Made by a program: the position numbers and the translations under genes. From an uncultured Oscillospiraceae bacterium (GTDB taxonomy: Bacteria; Bacillota; Clostridia; Oscillospirales; Oscillospiraceae): a stretch of DNA of 6,268 nucleotides. The stretch covers positions 1 to 6,268 of the forward strand of contig CAAEKI010000160.1 of assembly GCA_900756495.1 (NCBI GenBank), read 5' to 3'. The notes beneath the pieces were generated by a model, which did no database searches, was not told the origin of the DNA, and worked only from the letters and a program-made list of their open reading frames with translations. Below are positions 5,836 to 6,268 of this stretch, piece by piece (within the stretch, counting starts at the first letter, position 1; each line of letters begins with the position of its first letter).

Positions 5836-6268
5836 CTATTTTCCTCCGCGATCGGCCAGGATGAGCCGCTTGACCGCCTCCACACCGACCTCTATGGCCG
5901 CTGAGACGTCGTGGCGCTCCTCCTGATCCAGCCCGGCGGCCTCCCGCTCCTGGTTCCAGATCACATGGAAGCAGGAGCCGCAGCGCACACCCAGGGCGGC
6001 CGCGCAGCAGAAAAGGGCGGCCGACTCCATCTCGGAGCACAGCACACCCAGCCGCTTCCACGCCTCCCACTTGGCCTGGAGCTCATAGGACACCGGCATG
6101 CGTGAGGGGTCGTGCTGTCCATAGAAGGAGTCCTTGCACTGGACCACCCCGGCGTGCCAGCGCCTGCCCAAAGCTCCGGCGGCCTCCACCAGAGCACTCT
6201 GCACCTGATAGTCGGCCACTGCCGGAAATTCCACAGGGGCGTACTCCCGGCTGGTTCCCTCGTGGCGG
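5836..6268 (-). CDS. udp: Uridine phosphorylase-like protein, C-terminal part
   Basis: The gene reads leftward and its 5' part lies beyond the right edge; 143 residues are visible, ending in TAG at 5838-5836. The frame stays open to the edge, so an internal GTG at 6234 is not the start. The visible sequence has [11 protein letters not shown] followed by [10 protein letters not shown], then [21 protein letters not shown], the SEMESAALF motif (Met-Glu contacts the ribose in the NP-I family) and VIWNQERE near the C-terminus. These match nucleoside phosphorylase family I proteins of the uridine phosphorylase type, which split uridine with phosphate into uracil and ribose-1-phosphate in pyrimidine salvage. 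The N-terminal phosphate-binding region cannot be seen, and a different pyrimidine or purine preference is possible. It converges on ldh with 11 bases between stop codons and no clear terminator. Confidence 0.88.
   Translation of the reverse strand, partial: RHEGTSREYAPVEFPAVADYQVQSALVEAAGALGRRWHAGVVQCKDSFYGQHDPSRMPVSYELQAKWEAWKRLGVLCSEMESAALFCCAAALGVRCGSCFHVIWNQEREAAGLDQEERHDVSAAIEVGVEAVKRLILADRGGK

Noticed and set aside
5825..5845. Bidirectional terminator between ldh and the udp-like gene
   Set aside because: The GGG-CCG-CCC stem before TATTTT is only three base pairs, too weak to call, and it lies partly inside the 3' end of the opposite gene.
4736..6070. 444-codon minus-strand open frame across the end of cadA, all of ldh and part of the udp-like gene
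   Set aside because: It is antisense to well-supported genes and in a different frame from the udp-like gene. It has a low-complexity Gly/Ala/Val/His-rich composition with no motifs, typical of a shadow in GC-rich DNA.

Overview
The window looks like chromosomal DNA of a GC-rich, Gram-positive gut-type Clostridia, probably Oscillospiraceae (relatives of Flavonifractor, Intestinimonas or Oscillibacter). This is inferred from strong AAGGAGG-type ribosome binding sites, sigma-A-like promoters, the protein families and the GC-rich third codon positions. No marker gene in the window fixes the species.

Layout from left to right. (1) Positions 1-1728 are the right end of what is probably an integrated mobile element. 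A large serine recombinase (112-1728) is preceded by a short AT-richer leader with a candidate promoter and a short overlapping open frame. (2) Positions 1728-2112 are a minus-strand tRNA locus. It has a promoter (2084-2112), tRNA-Ala(GGC) copy B (1963-2038), a broken 5' half of the same tRNA (about 1916-1940), tRNA-Ala(GGC) copy A (1781-1856, identical to copy B) and an intrinsic terminator (1728-1760). The terminator U-tract touches the recombinase stop codon. (3) Positions 2202-4776 are a heavy-metal resistance operon: promoter and dyad operator, an ArsR/SmtB-family metal sensor, a free-standing HMA metal-binding protein and a P1B-2 (Zn/Cd/Pb) ATPase. (4) Positions 4777-5824 are an intergenic hairpin followed by L-lactate dehydrogenase. 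The downstream arm of the hairpin contains the whole ldh Shine-Dalgarno. (5) Positions 5836-6268 hold the C-terminal part of a convergent uridine phosphorylase-like gene that runs off the right edge.

How the genes fit together. The sensor should repress the metal operon until Zn/Cd/Pb binds it. The small HMA protein has an Asp-Cys-x-x-Cys site and probably passes metal to, or regulates, the exporter, which lacks its own N-terminal HMA domain. The ldh and udp-like genes look like ordinary host metabolism. The points most worth a second look are the perfect 16-bp stem that hides the ldh ribosome binding site, the duplicated and broken tRNA-Ala array beside a serine recombinase, and a 10-bp complementarity between the leader and trailer of one tRNA precursor. 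I see no clear new defence or other multi-gene system in this window.
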